Of a stretch of DNA of 64,000 bases, positions 49,324-60,088 are shown piece by piece. Origin of the DNA: Paramoeba atlantica (Eukaryota; Discosea); assembly GCA_977017575.1 (NCBI GenBank), contig CDRNVI010000014.1:1-64000 (forward strand), written 5' to 3'. Each line of letters opens with the position of its first letter. The stretch's first letter is position 1. The notes beneath the pieces are model-generated. The model ran no database searches. It saw only the letters and a program-made list of their open reading frames with translations, and was not told the origin of the DNA. The translations under genes were made by a program, and so were the position numbers.

Positions 49324-50349
49324 ACATACTGTGACCCCTCCTTTAATACGGACCCCCCTGAACCCCCCTTTAATACGGATTTTTTTTTGGAGATTTTTTT
49401 ACCTTCCAATTTCGATTTTCGGAGAAAATTATTTTTTTGGCTTAGACGTCTCCTTTGAGCACGGTCAAAAACATTGAAGTGCTTTTTCCTCAGTTTTCTT
49501 CATTTTTGTGCTTAGAATTTGATTCAGGGAATATTATTAGTAACAACACCATGTCTCAACACTGTGATACTTCATCACATGGTACAAATGGTCCGCTCAC
49601 CTTATGGATCAGGAAGCATCCACCACAGCCGCGAATCGGCGACGAATCTCATGTATCACTCGACCTAGGTACGATGCCTCCGGTAGTACAGGGGAAGCGA
49701 GCCCGCCATGATTTAAACGCAAACGAAAAGCGAAAGATTTGTCGTTCCACAATGACAATCAAAGGTCTAATGAAGAAAGACGCCCTTTCTCGTATCTCTG
49801 TGTATGAGATACGGAGTAAAGGTTTAAATCATTACCAGGTCATAATTAATAGTTCAAGAGGAAGATCCTGTAGGAACCGTGGGTTTAACACAAAAGGGGG
49901 GGGACTACAATGATCCAGACGCAGTAGTCTATGATAAGGCTACTGCCATGCGACGCGTTCATGCCTCTTGTGAACAGGCTTCCTCCCTTTGGTGCCCTCT
50001 AACAAGAAGTATCGTAATACATGTAGGGTTAAACACTGGCTTAACTTCAATGAATGCTTTGCAGGACGCGAATGTGCCCTCCACATCATTAACAACTTAT
50101 GCACCCTACTTTTTTTTAGGCAAAGTGGAGAACACACTGACCAGGAAGAATCTCTCCAGAAGTTGGACCCCTTATCTCTCCGGCTTTCCAAACTCATCTG
50201 CTGAAAGTATCTCTGTCCTTGAAGACGCAGACGAAGAAGACGAAGACTACAACATCGTGCTTAAGCTGCTGAAAGATGGCGACTTAGGAGATACCACAGC
50301 AGAAGGATGGGAAAAGACGGAAAATTTCCCCGATAATGTTGAACTGTAA
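49324..50349 (+). mobile_element. possible pogo/Tc1-like element relic
   Basis: The left boundary shows CCCCTCCTTTAATACGGACC and CCCCCCTTTAATACGG, typical of terminal repeats in the Tc1/pogo group. Two overlapping frames follow. The first (from 49551, MSQHCDTSSHGTNG) holds a basic region and a helix-turn-helix-like KRKICRSTMTIKGLMKKDAL; the second (49879-50349) ends in an acidic tail (EDADEEDEDYN). No catalytic motif is visible. This is a guess from end type and layout. Confidence 0.35.
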
Positions 50350-50598
50350 ATCCTTATGGGCAGGTTAAATATTTCCTATTCGAGTTATACAGTTGCATAG
50401 TTACTTCTAGTACACCCCTGTTCTAAAATAATGAAACTATTCCCTAGAGAGCTACGCCAATCTATTTTGAATATTTTAAAAACGTACTTTTAGAGAACAC
50501 TGCTGAAAAGACTGCTTTTAATTCGATTCTAAAACTTTTTGAAAAACGTTTTTTTAAGCACTGAAAATTTCACTTTATTCGACAATTTTTTGTACCTG

Positions 50599-52690
50599 CA
50601 TGTCGTATCCATCCGAAGAACCGAGGGCGACATCTCCATCTCTCTCTTCAACACAAGAGGTGACCTCTGAAGTCAGTAGTCAACTCAGCGACTCTGATTG
50701 TACGTGCACAGAGGACATGTCGGGGTCAGAAGATTACATTTCTTCTTACATTGCCGGAATACGCAACTTCTGACTCGAATGATGATCCGAATACAACATA
50801 CTTTTACAAAGTATCCGAATTGGGATCCTGATCAGGAAGTCTCTGATTCTGCAATTTCGGATTCTGATTCCGATTATTTTGAGGAAAGCGATATGCTTTG
50901 CGTACACCAGGAACTAAATGCGGCATCCAGTCCTGAGAATATTAATGACAATATTTCCTCTCCTTCTTTTCCTGAACTGAAAAAGTGCTTTGATGCACAG
51001 CTTGTGGAAGAGGCTGAATTGTTACAAGCAGTTCGGCCAACTGAGCAAATCCAACAATCGAGAAATCGGCCAACAGAAATACAAGACGTCAGCCTTCATT
51101 GTTTTTTCATACGTTGACATCCAACCGCATACTCCTCTCAGCGGACATGAGAATTCTTCAACGACAGCCGCCGAAGGTACCGCAAACGACGTCACGGCAG
51201 TCGAAAACATTTCAAGAGAACCGAAAGAAAACAAGCAGATATTCTAAGTGTTCGACATTCCGTCCACCAGTGGTCGAAAGACCTGCATGCGTCTACAGTC
51301 CGCCTCCGCACTTTGGGCACACGTTTGCGCAGGGAAGAGCGTGAAAAGGAAAAACATAAGAACCAGGCGAAGTCCTTGCGAATTCAATTTGATACCTTGC
51401 GAATCGAGCACGATATGTTGAAAGCAGAGCACTTGACGCTTCGAACGGAATATGGTGAACTAAAAAGGAAATACGATTCTGTCTTAAAAGATCAGCATTC
51501 GCTTCTTACAACAATGGCGATTCTCCGGTCTAGGTTAGAACACCAAAACCAGGCCGTACGTCAGCAACGCAAACGGGGTCGTCCAATGAAAAGAAAGACT
51601 GCACACTTGAATGAACTCCCTGTGATATAGAAAAGGAAAGGGAGTCTAAATGAAACCGGTGTTTTTGCTCCAAAAGTTTTACATTCCACTGGGTTATTTA
51701 CCCAGGTTCAGCTGTGTCACATGCTCACGTTAAACAAATCTACTTGTCATTGTCTACTGAACTGTTATTCTTCGGTGGACGACCGTCTAAGCAAAGTAAA
51801 AGAAACGACCACCACTTTAAAGCACTGGGACTTATGTTACCAAAGTAATGGCAGAAAATCCAGTATACCGCACACTGAATAGATTGGTTTTCGCGATGGC
51901 GGAAGCATACAACTATCAGTTTGTTATATCACATCATCGAACGCGAGCACTTCCAAACCACTACGGATATAAGTTTCGCTCCAAAAAATGTACTCTGCAT
52001 CTTTCTGCGGAAAGAAAAGGGCAAGCCCGAGTAAGTTTCTGTAAAGCACTACTAAACGAAAACGAGGCGACGAGTGGTACGGTTTTTAAAAATTTATGTT
52101 TCAGTGACGAGGTATAGATGTATGTGCATGCGGGTGACATGTCACGATCCTCTTGGCAATCTTCGACTGATCAAGTATTGAAAAGTCGAACTCATCATCC
52201 AACAAGAGCTCTTCTGTGGGGGGCAATAAACTCAGAAGGCGATATTATTTTTCATTGGTGTGATAACTTATTGCACTTTTACTCTCAAGAAAAAGGAGGA
52301 AGTAGTCAAACACAGTCCACAACTCCGTTTTTTTGCTGTTTTTGCTGTCTGCGTATCTGAGAGTTTCTGTGGTTTTTCTCAGTGTCGATTCAGGTACGCG
52401 GAATCAATCCATAGATATTGCATTTATGACCGCCCATGATAAAATACAGTGCGCCCAGATAGTAAAGTTTTTTTTGGTAGTTACCACCGATTTTGGGAAA
52501 CAGCACAGCACTTGTGCTTTTTCGCGATGTTAGTGGGAAGCAATTTGCGAAGCCCAATGCACATGCACTAGAACAACCACCGCTTTTTTACGAAGCGATA
52601 GGATATACGAATCTTATACGAAGCAGTGATACACGATCTTATACGAAGCAGCTAACACATTTCAATAATCGAGAACGCTTTTACAGATAA
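50599..52690 (+). mobile_element. Tc1/mariner-like transposon copy with acidic coiled-coil N-terminus
   Basis: Pieces in order: an acidic Ser-rich region (LSDSDCTCTEDMSGSEDY; VSDSAISDSDSDYFEESD); a coiled coil (51313-51630: LRREEREKEKHKNQAKSLR, LRIEHDMLKAEHLTL); an AT hook (KRGRPMKRK); an HTH region (STGLFTQVQLCHMLTLN, about 51690); a linker; and catalytic sequence with FSDE (first Asp) at 52108, a stop, then SRSSWQSSTDQVLKSRTHHP and LWGAINSEGDIIFHWCDN. Several frame changes and stops separate the pieces. The second Asp and the Glu are not found. No terminal repeats were assigned with confidence. Confidence 0.7.
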
Positions 52691-53020
52691 TGTATACCCC
52701 CCCTCCATTATTATCTACATCTAAATATAGAAAAACAAGTTTATGTAGATGCCCCCCATATTAAATTTGGAAGAAGGTCGATTGAATTTTCAATGGAATT
52801 TTCAAGAATAATTCTAAAAAAGGCACAGTACTGAGCATAAAGACATATTTTGTAGTCGCTTCAACGCGCATGAAGAAATGTGAAAAGAAGCTCGAATTCA
52901 CCGACAAAATCAGAAGAAAGGCATGTTATAAGACCTCATTTCACTATAACATGCAGGGGGAACATGGCAGGAGGAGTACCTCGTTGAAAAAGAGTTGGAG
53001 AAGGCTACAACGACTGCAAA
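52691..53020. other. spacer
   Basis: A small imperfect inverted pair (CATCTAAATATAG, TATGTAGATG) lies just after the element (52715-52750). No gene. Confidence 0.35.
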
Positions 53021-53665
53021 TTAAGTGTTCATTATCTTTTGATAGCTGATCATGATCTGAGGAGGTACGTACTCAGGAATATTAAAGAAATTTCTGGAAA
53101 TTCTTACCTTCTCTATCTGCGGGGGGAGTTTCGTAAAGTCAAGGTCTCCGCAGAAACAATTGTCCGCCAAATCGATTTGACGCAGTGACGCAGGAAGACA
53201 AGTGAAATCGACCGTACCTTCGAAATGGTTTGTGTCCAGGCGAAGCAGACACAAAGAAGAAGGCAAATTAGTAAAGTCTAAGGTACCAGTATGTAAATTG
53301 GTGCTTATATCAAAATCTTCTAGTTTAGAAGGCAACAGAGAAACATTCAAATTCCCCGTCAGGGACTGCCAGTATGCCTCAAATAGAAGCACGGTATGCG
53401 GCATGTATTCCCACTTAAAACTTCCACAAATATGTGCTGATGAGTCAAACTGAATGTCTCCCCAGTTCAGAGACGCTACCTCCTTTTGAGGGTTACACTC
53501 GACGTATGTCCATTCACACGCAGGATTTTGCGCATTCCATGATGACTCTGACGTAGTAATGTTGCTGATGAATTGTGTTAGCGTATATTCTTGAGGCAGT
53601 AAACCCGTACGCACTCTGCCTGCTCGTGAGGACATGTTCTCAGCGGCACGGAAGAACAGTGACAT
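53021..53665 (-). CDS. LRR protein 7
   Basis: 214 residues, intact. Cap: LPQEYTLTQFISNITTS, SSWNAQNPACEWTYVECNP. LRR units: LPSKLEDFDISTNLHTG, LPSSLCLLRLDTNHFEG, LPASLRQIDLADNCFCG, LPPQIEKVRISRNFFN. No anchor or clear signal peptide. First of three adjacent LRR genes on one strand, a local tandem array. Confidence 0.85.
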   Translation of the reverse strand: MSLFFRAAENMSSRAGRVRTGLLPQEYTLTQFISNITTSESSWNAQNPACEWTYVECNPQKEVASLNWGDIQFDSSAHICGSFKWEYMPHTVLLFEAYWQSLTGNLNVSLLPSKLEDFDISTNLHTGTLDFTNLPSSLCLLRLDTNHFEGTVDFTCLPASLRQIDLADNCFCGDLDFTKLPPQIEKVRISRNFFNIPEYVPPQIMISYQKIMNT

Positions 53666-53825
53666 GTCGAATCAAGGGCAAGTGAAAAAAAATAGTGAGA
53701 TTAGACAAAATAAGACGATTAGGCACATAAGATAGAAATTCATGGATGAAGATTTCAATAAAGGTATCTGAACAGAAAGTGATTGACTCGAATATAGTTT
53801 GAAGGAATTTAGAACAAACTGAACC

Positions 53826-54641
53826 CTACAAATTATAACTTAGAACTGCCCTTCGTCCGAAAGTTCCGGAAAGTTCCGCCCGAAAGTTCCAAGCTTCGGA
53901 ATCAAAGACATATCGAATCGGCAAAAAGCACGTGTACGACGCACGACTTGGAAGCGTTTTAATCTGAGTTCCGCGGCAAGAGATCCAATTGTAAAATCGC
54001 GCTGGATCATATTCGCCGCTCAGATTGGGGTTGTTATGCAGCGATAGTACAATGTAGTAGGGCAGGTGTAGCAAATCTACGGGTCCCGAAAAATTATTGC
54101 CCGATAGTTTTAATATACGAGACTGGTCCCATACCGACCCTAGGTTAAGACCACCTGAAAAGCCATTGCGGCTTAAATCTAGACTGACAAGCCCGAACGA
54201 CAATTCATGCAGGGCAATTGCGCCTTGAAAATTGCAACCAATTAGAGTAAGCTCCTCGAGGTTTTCGTGCACTTCCCGCAAGTTTAGAGTCCCATTAAAT
54301 AAGTTACGAGGCGCACTAAATTTCTTCAATTTTGGTGGGAATAATTCGAGCGGGAGTTGTCCCATTAGCTGATTTCTATTGAACCATACCCTTTCGGATA
54401 GTACATTCGAAAAATATACCCAGCGAGGAATACCTCGAAGAGCGCGCCCCCACCACTGTATGCGTTTGATTTTTAGGTCGTCTTCACACAAGACTCCATC
54501 CCATTTACACGCAGGAGTTTCCGTATTCCACGATAGATGTTTGTTGCTGATGTCCTGTAAAAATTGTGCTAAATGATATTCCTGTGGTAATGCGGCTCGC
54601 GCCTTTCCCAAACGGCTGCGTGAGAAGGAGAAATCCGCCAT
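53826..54641 (-). CDS. LRR protein 8
   Basis: 271 residues from ATG 54641. Cap: LPQEYHLAQFLQDISNK, LSWNTETPACKWDGVLCED. LRR units: FPPKLKKFSAPRNLFNG, VHENLEELTLIGCNFQG, LSFGLVSLDLSRNGFSG, LPYYIVLSLHNNPNLSG. A longer non-repeat C-terminal domain (about 60 residues, CRGTQIKTLPSRASYTC...) is unlike the other members. Intact; function unknown. Confidence 0.82.
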   Translation of the reverse strand: MADFSFSRSRLGKARAALPQEYHLAQFLQDISNKHLSWNTETPACKWDGVLCEDDLKIKRIQWWGRALRGIPRWVYFSNVLSERVWFNRNQLMGQLPLELFPPKLKKFSAPRNLFNGTLNLREVHENLEELTLIGCNFQGAIALHELSFGLVSLDLSRNGFSGGLNLGSVWDQSRILKLSGNNFSGPVDLLHLPYYIVLSLHNNPNLSGEYDPARFYNWISCRGTQIKTLPSRASYTCFLPIRYVFDSEAWNFRAELSGTFGRRAVLSYNL

Positions 54642-54845
54642 ATAGCGCAAAATAAATTCTAATCACCGCTAATGAAGGTTTAGGAAATAGGATGTATGTC
54701 GAATTTATATGAGCTTCTTATACTACAAAAATGTATACTGGATGAGTCGTACACCACCGATAGAATATAGCAAAAGAAGTAGCAAAAATACGAATGGTTG
54801 CACACGCAATGAAACTCACAAACGAAACACATTTTCACTAAATCC

Positions 54846-57568
54846 TCAGAGGTGTACTACAATAAATTCAGAACATTTTTCTTTGCCCACAGTCGTAAAC
54901 CGATTCTTGCTTATGTCAAGATAGACTATATTTTTTGCGAGGCCCCCTAAATTCACCCCCCCGGTGAGTCGGTTGTGGTCCAGCGCGAGCACAAACAGAG
55001 TCACGGGGAGGCTCCCGAGTTCAATCTCCCCGGTAAACCGGTTGTGACTCAGGGAGACCATCAGTATCCCACTCGGGAGCTGGGTGAGGTCCAGGGACCC
55101 TGTGAACCGGTTCTGGTTCAGGTGCAGCGCCCGTAGCGTGCACGGGAGCTCACTGAGCTCAAGCGACCCGTGCAGGCAGTTGCTGCTTAGTTGAATCACT
55201 TGGATCCCATGGGGGAAGTCCATAAAGGATAAGGTGCCGGTGAGGCGGTTGTTGTTCATGTGGAGCTCAAGGAGCTCGGGGGGGAGGGCAGCCCAGTTCG
55301 GGGTCCCAGAAAGCCCCATGTAGGAGGCGTCCAGCTGGACGTAGGTGGCCCCCGGGACGGGGGGACCGGCGGCACGGAGCAGTGCCACAGCCACCTCCAT
55401 CATCCCCGGTCCCTTTAGTTTGGGAAAGTCGGGGTCGTGGTAGGGGAAGAAGGGGTCGTGGGGGGGAGAGGGCGCAGCCTCGGACAGAGGACGCGTGTCC
55501 GGGGAGCCCTGTGGGGTCGGTTTTGTTTCATTCATTTTTATAACCCCGCAGGAGGGAGAGGAAGTGCCCTGGGAGTGGAAAGAAGTGCTTTTTTTTGATG
55601 CCTCGGGGCGTGTCATTGTTTTAGTCTCTTTTGCGGCAAGAATGAGATCTCCACTGCGTCCTCCTCGGATGACGTTTAACATCGAAGCCGGACGGTGGGG
55701 TTGTAGAATGGGTTCGTGAGGTACCTCAACGGTTCCGGAGTGGGAAGGGATTATGTGAGAAGGAGGAGGAGGGGAGAGCAGGGGTTGTAAGCTTCGACGG
55801 TACAAACCACTCTCTTTGTTGATTTCGGAAACTATGAGATTTGTTGCTTCGCTATCGGAATTCCTTTGGTCTTGCTGTGGCATCTGCGTGAGACAGTCTC
55901 CCTGAGTACGAATTGATTTTTGCGACACCTTTTCCTGCGATTTCGGTTTTCCGCTTTGGGTGGGTGGAGAAACGAGAGTGTGACTTGGGCTAGATTCGGT
56001 GCTCTCCTTCTCGGCTTCCTTTTGCTTCACAGGTTTCGGAAAAGAATCCTTAGAGGAGCTGAAGCTCCCCATGTCAAAGCTCCCCAGCTCCCACTCAGGA
56101 GAAGTAGCCGAGATCCGAAGCTTCGGGGATACTTTCTCACTCAGAGTACCAGCTTCTTCTTCTGCCACCTCCATGGCCTGTGGCTGAAGCAACTCCATAG
56201 ACATTGGAAAATCGGATTCTTGAGGGGAAGATTTGTTTCCGCTTTGCGTTCCTTCCGCAGAGCTTTCAGCCTGAAACTCACTTTCCGTCGTTGGAGCTTT
56301 CCCTGCACCCTTTTCGGGTCCTTTTACGGGTGTGTTGAAGGAACCCTCTTTCGGAGTCGCCAGAATTAGGTCTCCGCTCCGTCCTCCTTTAATCACATTA
56401 AGAACGGAAAGAGAGGGACGTGGTGGTTTGACCTCACCTACCGAAATGCGTGAACCAGAGGAAACCGTGGGACAGGCTCCCCCCAGTCGTCGACGAAAAA
56501 TACCACTTCCCCTGGAGCTCTTTTCGTGACGTGGCTGATTCGCCAAACGCGGACTCGGGGTTCCCAACTTCCGGTACGACAAGGGCGAGGACGGTGGCCT
56601 CTTTCCCTCATGCGAAGCCCCACCCTTTTCTGCCGTTTCCACATATTCCCCCAAAAAGAAACCCCTTCTTGACACATTCCCCCCCACCGCTTTCCCCACC
56701 GATGGGAACACCACCTCCCTCCGTTCCCCCTCCTCCTCCCCCCCTCCACCATCCTGTCCATCACCGCCAACCCCAACACCCCTTGTCGCTTCCCCCGCTG
56801 CCCTTTCATCTCTTCTTCCCCCCCCTCCCCCGCTCCCCCGTCCACGAGACGCATCAGGCTGGACCCCACGGCGAAGAGCCCGGTGAAGAGGTCGGGGCGT
56901 ATGCGGTGGATCTCGAGGTCGAGGTGGAACCCGTTGACCCAGCGGGAGGGGGAGGTGGCGACGCGGTCCCAGCGGGGGAGGGGCGTGCGGGGGGTCCAGG
57001 AGGGGTGGAGGTGGGAGAGGGGGGAGAGGAAGGCGTGGAGGGAGGACGCGAGGGAGGGGAGGGGGAGGGGAGGGGGGAGGGAGGCCGGGGGGAGGCGGCG
57101 GGGGGGTGGTGGGGTGGTGGGTGGTTGGGATTGTGGTGGTTGTTGTTGGGATTGTTGTTGTGGTTGGGATTGTTGTTGTGGTTGTTGTTGGGATTGTTGT
57201 TGTTGTTGTTGTGGTTGGGATTGTTGGAATTGTTGTTGTTGTTGGGATTGTTGTTGTTGTTGGGATTGTTGTTGTTGTTGGAATTGTTGGAATTGATGTT
57301 GTTGTTGGTATTGTTGTTGCTGGGTAGTTGCCTTGGAGGGTTCTCCAGTAGAGGAGGAGGAAGAAGAGGATGAATAAAGAGAAGTAGAAGAGGATGAAGA
57401 GGGCGGAAGATCACGGAGGGTGACTTCGGGGGTGGGGGTGAGGAGGGAAAGGGAGAGAAGAAGGGTGGGAAGGAGGAGGGAATGGGGCATTGGGGGAAAA
57501 AGGAAAGGGGGTAGAGAAAAAAACGGGATGGAGGAAAAATGGAAGAGGAAGCATATTACGGTTACCAT
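54846..57568 (-). CDS. secreted Q-rich LRR protein, frameshifted at a G run
   Basis: Two frames meet at a G7 run (plus-strand C7, 56738-56744); one more G makes a single 907-residue protein. Layout: a signal-peptide-like start (MPHSLLLPTLLLSLSLLTPT from ATG 57490; ATG 57568 is an in-frame alternative), a Ser-rich tract, a Gln-rich tract of about 85 residues coded mainly by CAA, a Pro-rich tract, a folded-looking region (WDRVATSPSRWVNGFHLDLE, MRLVDGG), a long charged linker holding a twice-repeated motif (SVLNVIKGGRSGDLILA and SMLNVIRGGRSGDLILA), and C-terminal LRRs (LPPELLELHMNNNRLTG, LPCTLRALHLNQNRFTG, LPVTLFVLALDHNRLTG). The LRR cap of its neighbours is missing. GC-rich, unlike the other LRR genes. 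Probably secreted or surface-located. Confidence 0.75.
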
Positions 57569-57593
57569 AGAATGATACGTTGCATACCATAAA

Positions 57594-57880
57594 CCCCCCA
57601 GTAATAGAATCGATTTTGGGCCAAAATGACCAATTCCTTGTTACTGGGGGGTATGTGTTTTTGTTCATGAGTGCGTTGCTTTTCTGTCCAGCCACCCCCG
57701 CAACTACACCATTCGCTCCCGCGCAACTACCCTCACTCCGCCCGGCAACCCCCACCCGCCCAAACACCCCCCCCCCCCCCCTCCAACCACCCTGCCGAGC
57801 CAAATCCTTGTTACTGGGGGTCAGCCGAAAAAGGGCCAAATCCTTGTTACTGGAGGGGTCTATTACTGGGGGGGGGTCTA
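57594..57880. repeat. about 285-bp MITE-like element
   Basis: Ends CCCCCCAGTAATAGA and TCTATTACTGGGGGG are inverted repeats. TCCTTGTTACTGG recurs three times inside (about 57634, 57806, 57841). It lies just upstream of the Q-rich LRR gene. Confidence 0.6.
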
Positions 57881-57986
57881 CGGTAGTAAGGGGAGGTGAG
57901 AAAAAAAGGGCTGAAAGAGGGGATCCCCTACCCCTTTAGGGGTATTTAGGGGTTAAGGGGATTTCCGAACTTCTAGTTAGGAAAAT

Positions 57987-59123
57987 CTACCACATTTGCA
58001 TTCGCTTCAACTCATCTCTGCGTACTATTCGAGACAGCAGCACAGTAATGTCATCTGGCTTGCCCCCTAGTCGGCGCTCCCCTAGCAGGTGGGAGAGCAT
58101 CACGGAAAACGGAGTACGAATATCGGCACTATGTGAAGCAACGTAGGCGTCGGAGACCAAACCCTGTACGACCCGAAAAGGGTCGGTGTATACAAAATTA
58201 GGTGTGGAGAAAAGCTTCTTCAATACGTATCCAAGAACCGGAATCTGCCCGAAAAATCCAAGAGAACTCGCTTCCACGAAACCCACTGTTCCCGCCTTTT
58301 CCGCAATCACGTGACTCCAAAGGTTGTCAAAAAGCCCATCGGTGCCCATAACCAGAACGTCCCCCTCTTGCACCTCCCACAATTCACGCACCGCATCCTT
58401 TGGAGAGTCATGAAAAAAAGCGCTCTTCCCCGATCCCTTATTTTCTTCTTCCACCCCACCCTGTGAATCACCCCTCTCCCCACCTTCCTCCTCCTCCGGC
58501 AGCACCGACAACTGAAACGGCGCATTCAACCCATGCACCTTCTCATGGGCGCGGTGCACGATCTCCTGATTCCGTATCAGCATCGCCCCACTGTCCCCGA
58601 CATTCGCCACATCCAGCAACCCCCTCCCGGGACGTACCCCCGGCCTCAAACACCCCACCACCCCCGTCGAACCCCCACACCCCACCTCCCGATTCCGTCT
58701 CACCTTTTCATACGCGTTCGTTAACACCCGTAGCGCGTCCCCCTCCGTTCGGTGGGTCTCACTGTAGAGCTTTGCATTCCTCATCAATGCATTGGCAAAC
58801 CTCCCGGGGTCCGCCTCCCCGTGGGTGGCTCTCCAGCCCCCTACCCCATCCGCGACCGCGACCGTTTTATAGGTGTTGCTCACCATAAAGCTGTCGTCCC
58901 CGCAGTCGAGGGCCAGGAAGCTGGCACGCTTTCGCCAGCGCATGGCACGCCGGCGCTGCCGCTCCTGGTCCTCGGTGCGGTAGGGGTGGGAGGGGTCGCG
59001 CCGGGCCCGGCAGCAGGCCCAGGACTGCAGCACGAGCTCCTCGGAGGCCTCGCGCTCGGAGGGGCTGGGGCCCTCCGGGGGGGAGCCCCAGGTGCTGCCG
59101 TAGGGGGGAGGGGGGCGTGTCAT
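57987..59123 (-). CDS. PP2C-type protein phosphatase, PTC7/PPTC7-like
   Basis: 378 residues. PP2C motifs in order: GDDSFMV, VAVADGVGGW (metal-binding Asp), ANVGDSGAMLI, MGTDGLFDNLWSH (metal-binding Asp), GGKPDDITVLLSRI (metal-binding Asp). The short, compact core and the VADGVGGWR sequence are typical of PTC7/PPTC7, a mitochondrial Ser/Thr phosphatase that acts on coenzyme Q and mitophagy-related proteins in yeast and animals. An acidic insert (EEEEGGERGDSQ) is present. The first 60 residues are Pro/Arg-rich, and an internal Met (MRWRKRASFLALDCGDD) is an alternative start close to the family N-terminus. A 130-base pyrimidine tract precedes the gene on its own strand. Confidence 0.85.
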   Translation of the reverse strand: MTRPPPPYGSTWGSPPEGPSPSEREASEELVLQSWACCRARRDPSHPYRTEDQERQRRRAMRWRKRASFLALDCGDDSFMVSNTYKTVAVADGVGGWRATHGEADPGRFANALMRNAKLYSETHRTEGDALRVLTNAYEKVRRNREVGCGGSTGVVGCLRPGVRPGRGLLDVANVGDSGAMLIRNQEIVHRAHEKVHGLNAPFQLSVLPEEEEGGERGDSQGGVEEENKGSGKSAFFHDSPKDAVRELWEVQEGDVLVMGTDGLFDNLWSHVIAEKAGTVGFVEASSLGFFGQIPVLGYVLKKLFSTPNFVYTDPFRVVQGLVSDAYVASHSADIRTPFSVMLSHLLGERRLGGKPDDITVLLSRIVRRDELKRMQMW

Positions 59124-59260
59124 AGAAAAAGGAGAGTAAAAGGAAAAGAATGGTGTTCAAGAGAAGGGAAAAAAGAAGAAAGAGGAAAGGAGGAAAAGAA
59201 AGAAAAGGTAGGGAAAATGAGAATAAAAGATAGGGAAAAAAGGGTAAAAGATACGGGTAG
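59124..59260 (-). promoter_or_regulatory. polypyrimidine tract upstream of the phosphatase gene
   Basis: On the minus strand this stretch is almost all C and T. In kinetoplastids such tracts direct trans-splicing and polyadenylation. No AG acceptor lies between the tract and ATG 59123; the first AG downstream is within the coding frame, which would favour the internal start codon if trans-splicing is used here. This is inference. Confidence 0.35.
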
Positions 59261-59686
59261 AAAGTGTAGTTTAGAAGGTAAATGTCTAGCTCGATCTGTA
59301 GATAAAGTTAAGAAGAAAAGGCTCGAATGGTACATCTTTCGAGTGTGCTAAGGAAAGTCAAATGAAGGAATAAGAGAATATTCATATGAAAATTATTTTA
59401 TTGAAAACCTAACATTGAACTGATGTGCTGAGTAAAAATTTGTAATCTATGTTTTGACTGAAATTTCTAGGCGAAGCATATCCACAAATATTTAAAACTT
59501 GTTTTACGAATCACTTACAAGCGCTTTCAATGCGTTAAGCTCAGAGGTAATAAAACAAAATAGAAATCGTGTCAATGATCAGAACAAAAAAAGTAAGAAA
59601 AAACTCATCTAGAAAATGATTGTATATCCCGTTTAATTTTTCTGTATTTCGTATTGCTTGAAAAAGTGTATGTCTTGAATTCTACC
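59261..59686. other. spacer between phosphatase and HMG genes
   Basis: AT-rich beyond the pyrimidine tract. No gene is seen. Confidence 0.4.
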
Positions 59687-60088
59687 CTAAGAAGTCATTT
59701 CTTTGCTCTTACGAAAATACGAAGCTTTCTCCGCCTCAGGTAGAGCGCGCCACAGTTTTCCAAGTTCCTTTGCTCGCTGGACCGGCTTTAGAGTTTTCGG
59801 AACTTTCTCCTGATTCGCTTTTACGAATATCATAAAGGGATTCGCAGTACCCCGTTTGGAACGTCCCGGGTTTTTGGCTTTCGAAATCTTTTTAGGGGGT
59901 GTCAGGCTTTTGGCCTTCTGCTCGTACGCTGCTATTTGCTCTTTAGAGAGATCTCTGTACATCTTTCCCAAGGTTTTTCCAATCTGACCGAATCGAATGC
60001 CAGGGTTGCTAGCGATAACTTTTTGTCGGGTTTCTTTGCTAAACACCATGTAGGCGTTCATACGCAGTCCTAGGCTACGGAAAAGCAT
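59687..60088 (-). CDS. two-box HMG protein, kinetoplast-associated-protein-like
   Basis: 133 residues. Box 1 starts MNAYMVFSKETRQKV and includes IRFGQIGKTLGKMY; box 2 starts NPFMIFVKANQEKV and includes ELGKLWRALPEAEKASY. Both fit the HMG-box pattern (P.FM.F....R, then LG..W..L...EK..Y). The very short basic N-terminus (MLFRSLGLR) resembles kinetoplastid mitochondrial presequences, and kinetoplast-associated proteins that compact kDNA have this size and box content. HMG boxes bend DNA; the mitochondrial role is inferred. Confidence 0.72.
   Translation of the reverse strand: MLFRSLGLRMNAYMVFSKETRQKVIASNPGIRFGQIGKTLGKMYRDLSKEQIAAYEQKAKSLTPPKKISKAKNPGRSKRGTANPFMIFVKANQEKVPKTLKPVQRAKELGKLWRALPEAEKASYFRKSKEMTS

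Noticed and set aside
56450-57373. Gly/Leu/Val-rich plus-strand frames opposite the Q-rich tract
   Set aside because: They are the complement of CAA/CAG and CCN-rich coding sequence of the LRR gene on the minus strand.
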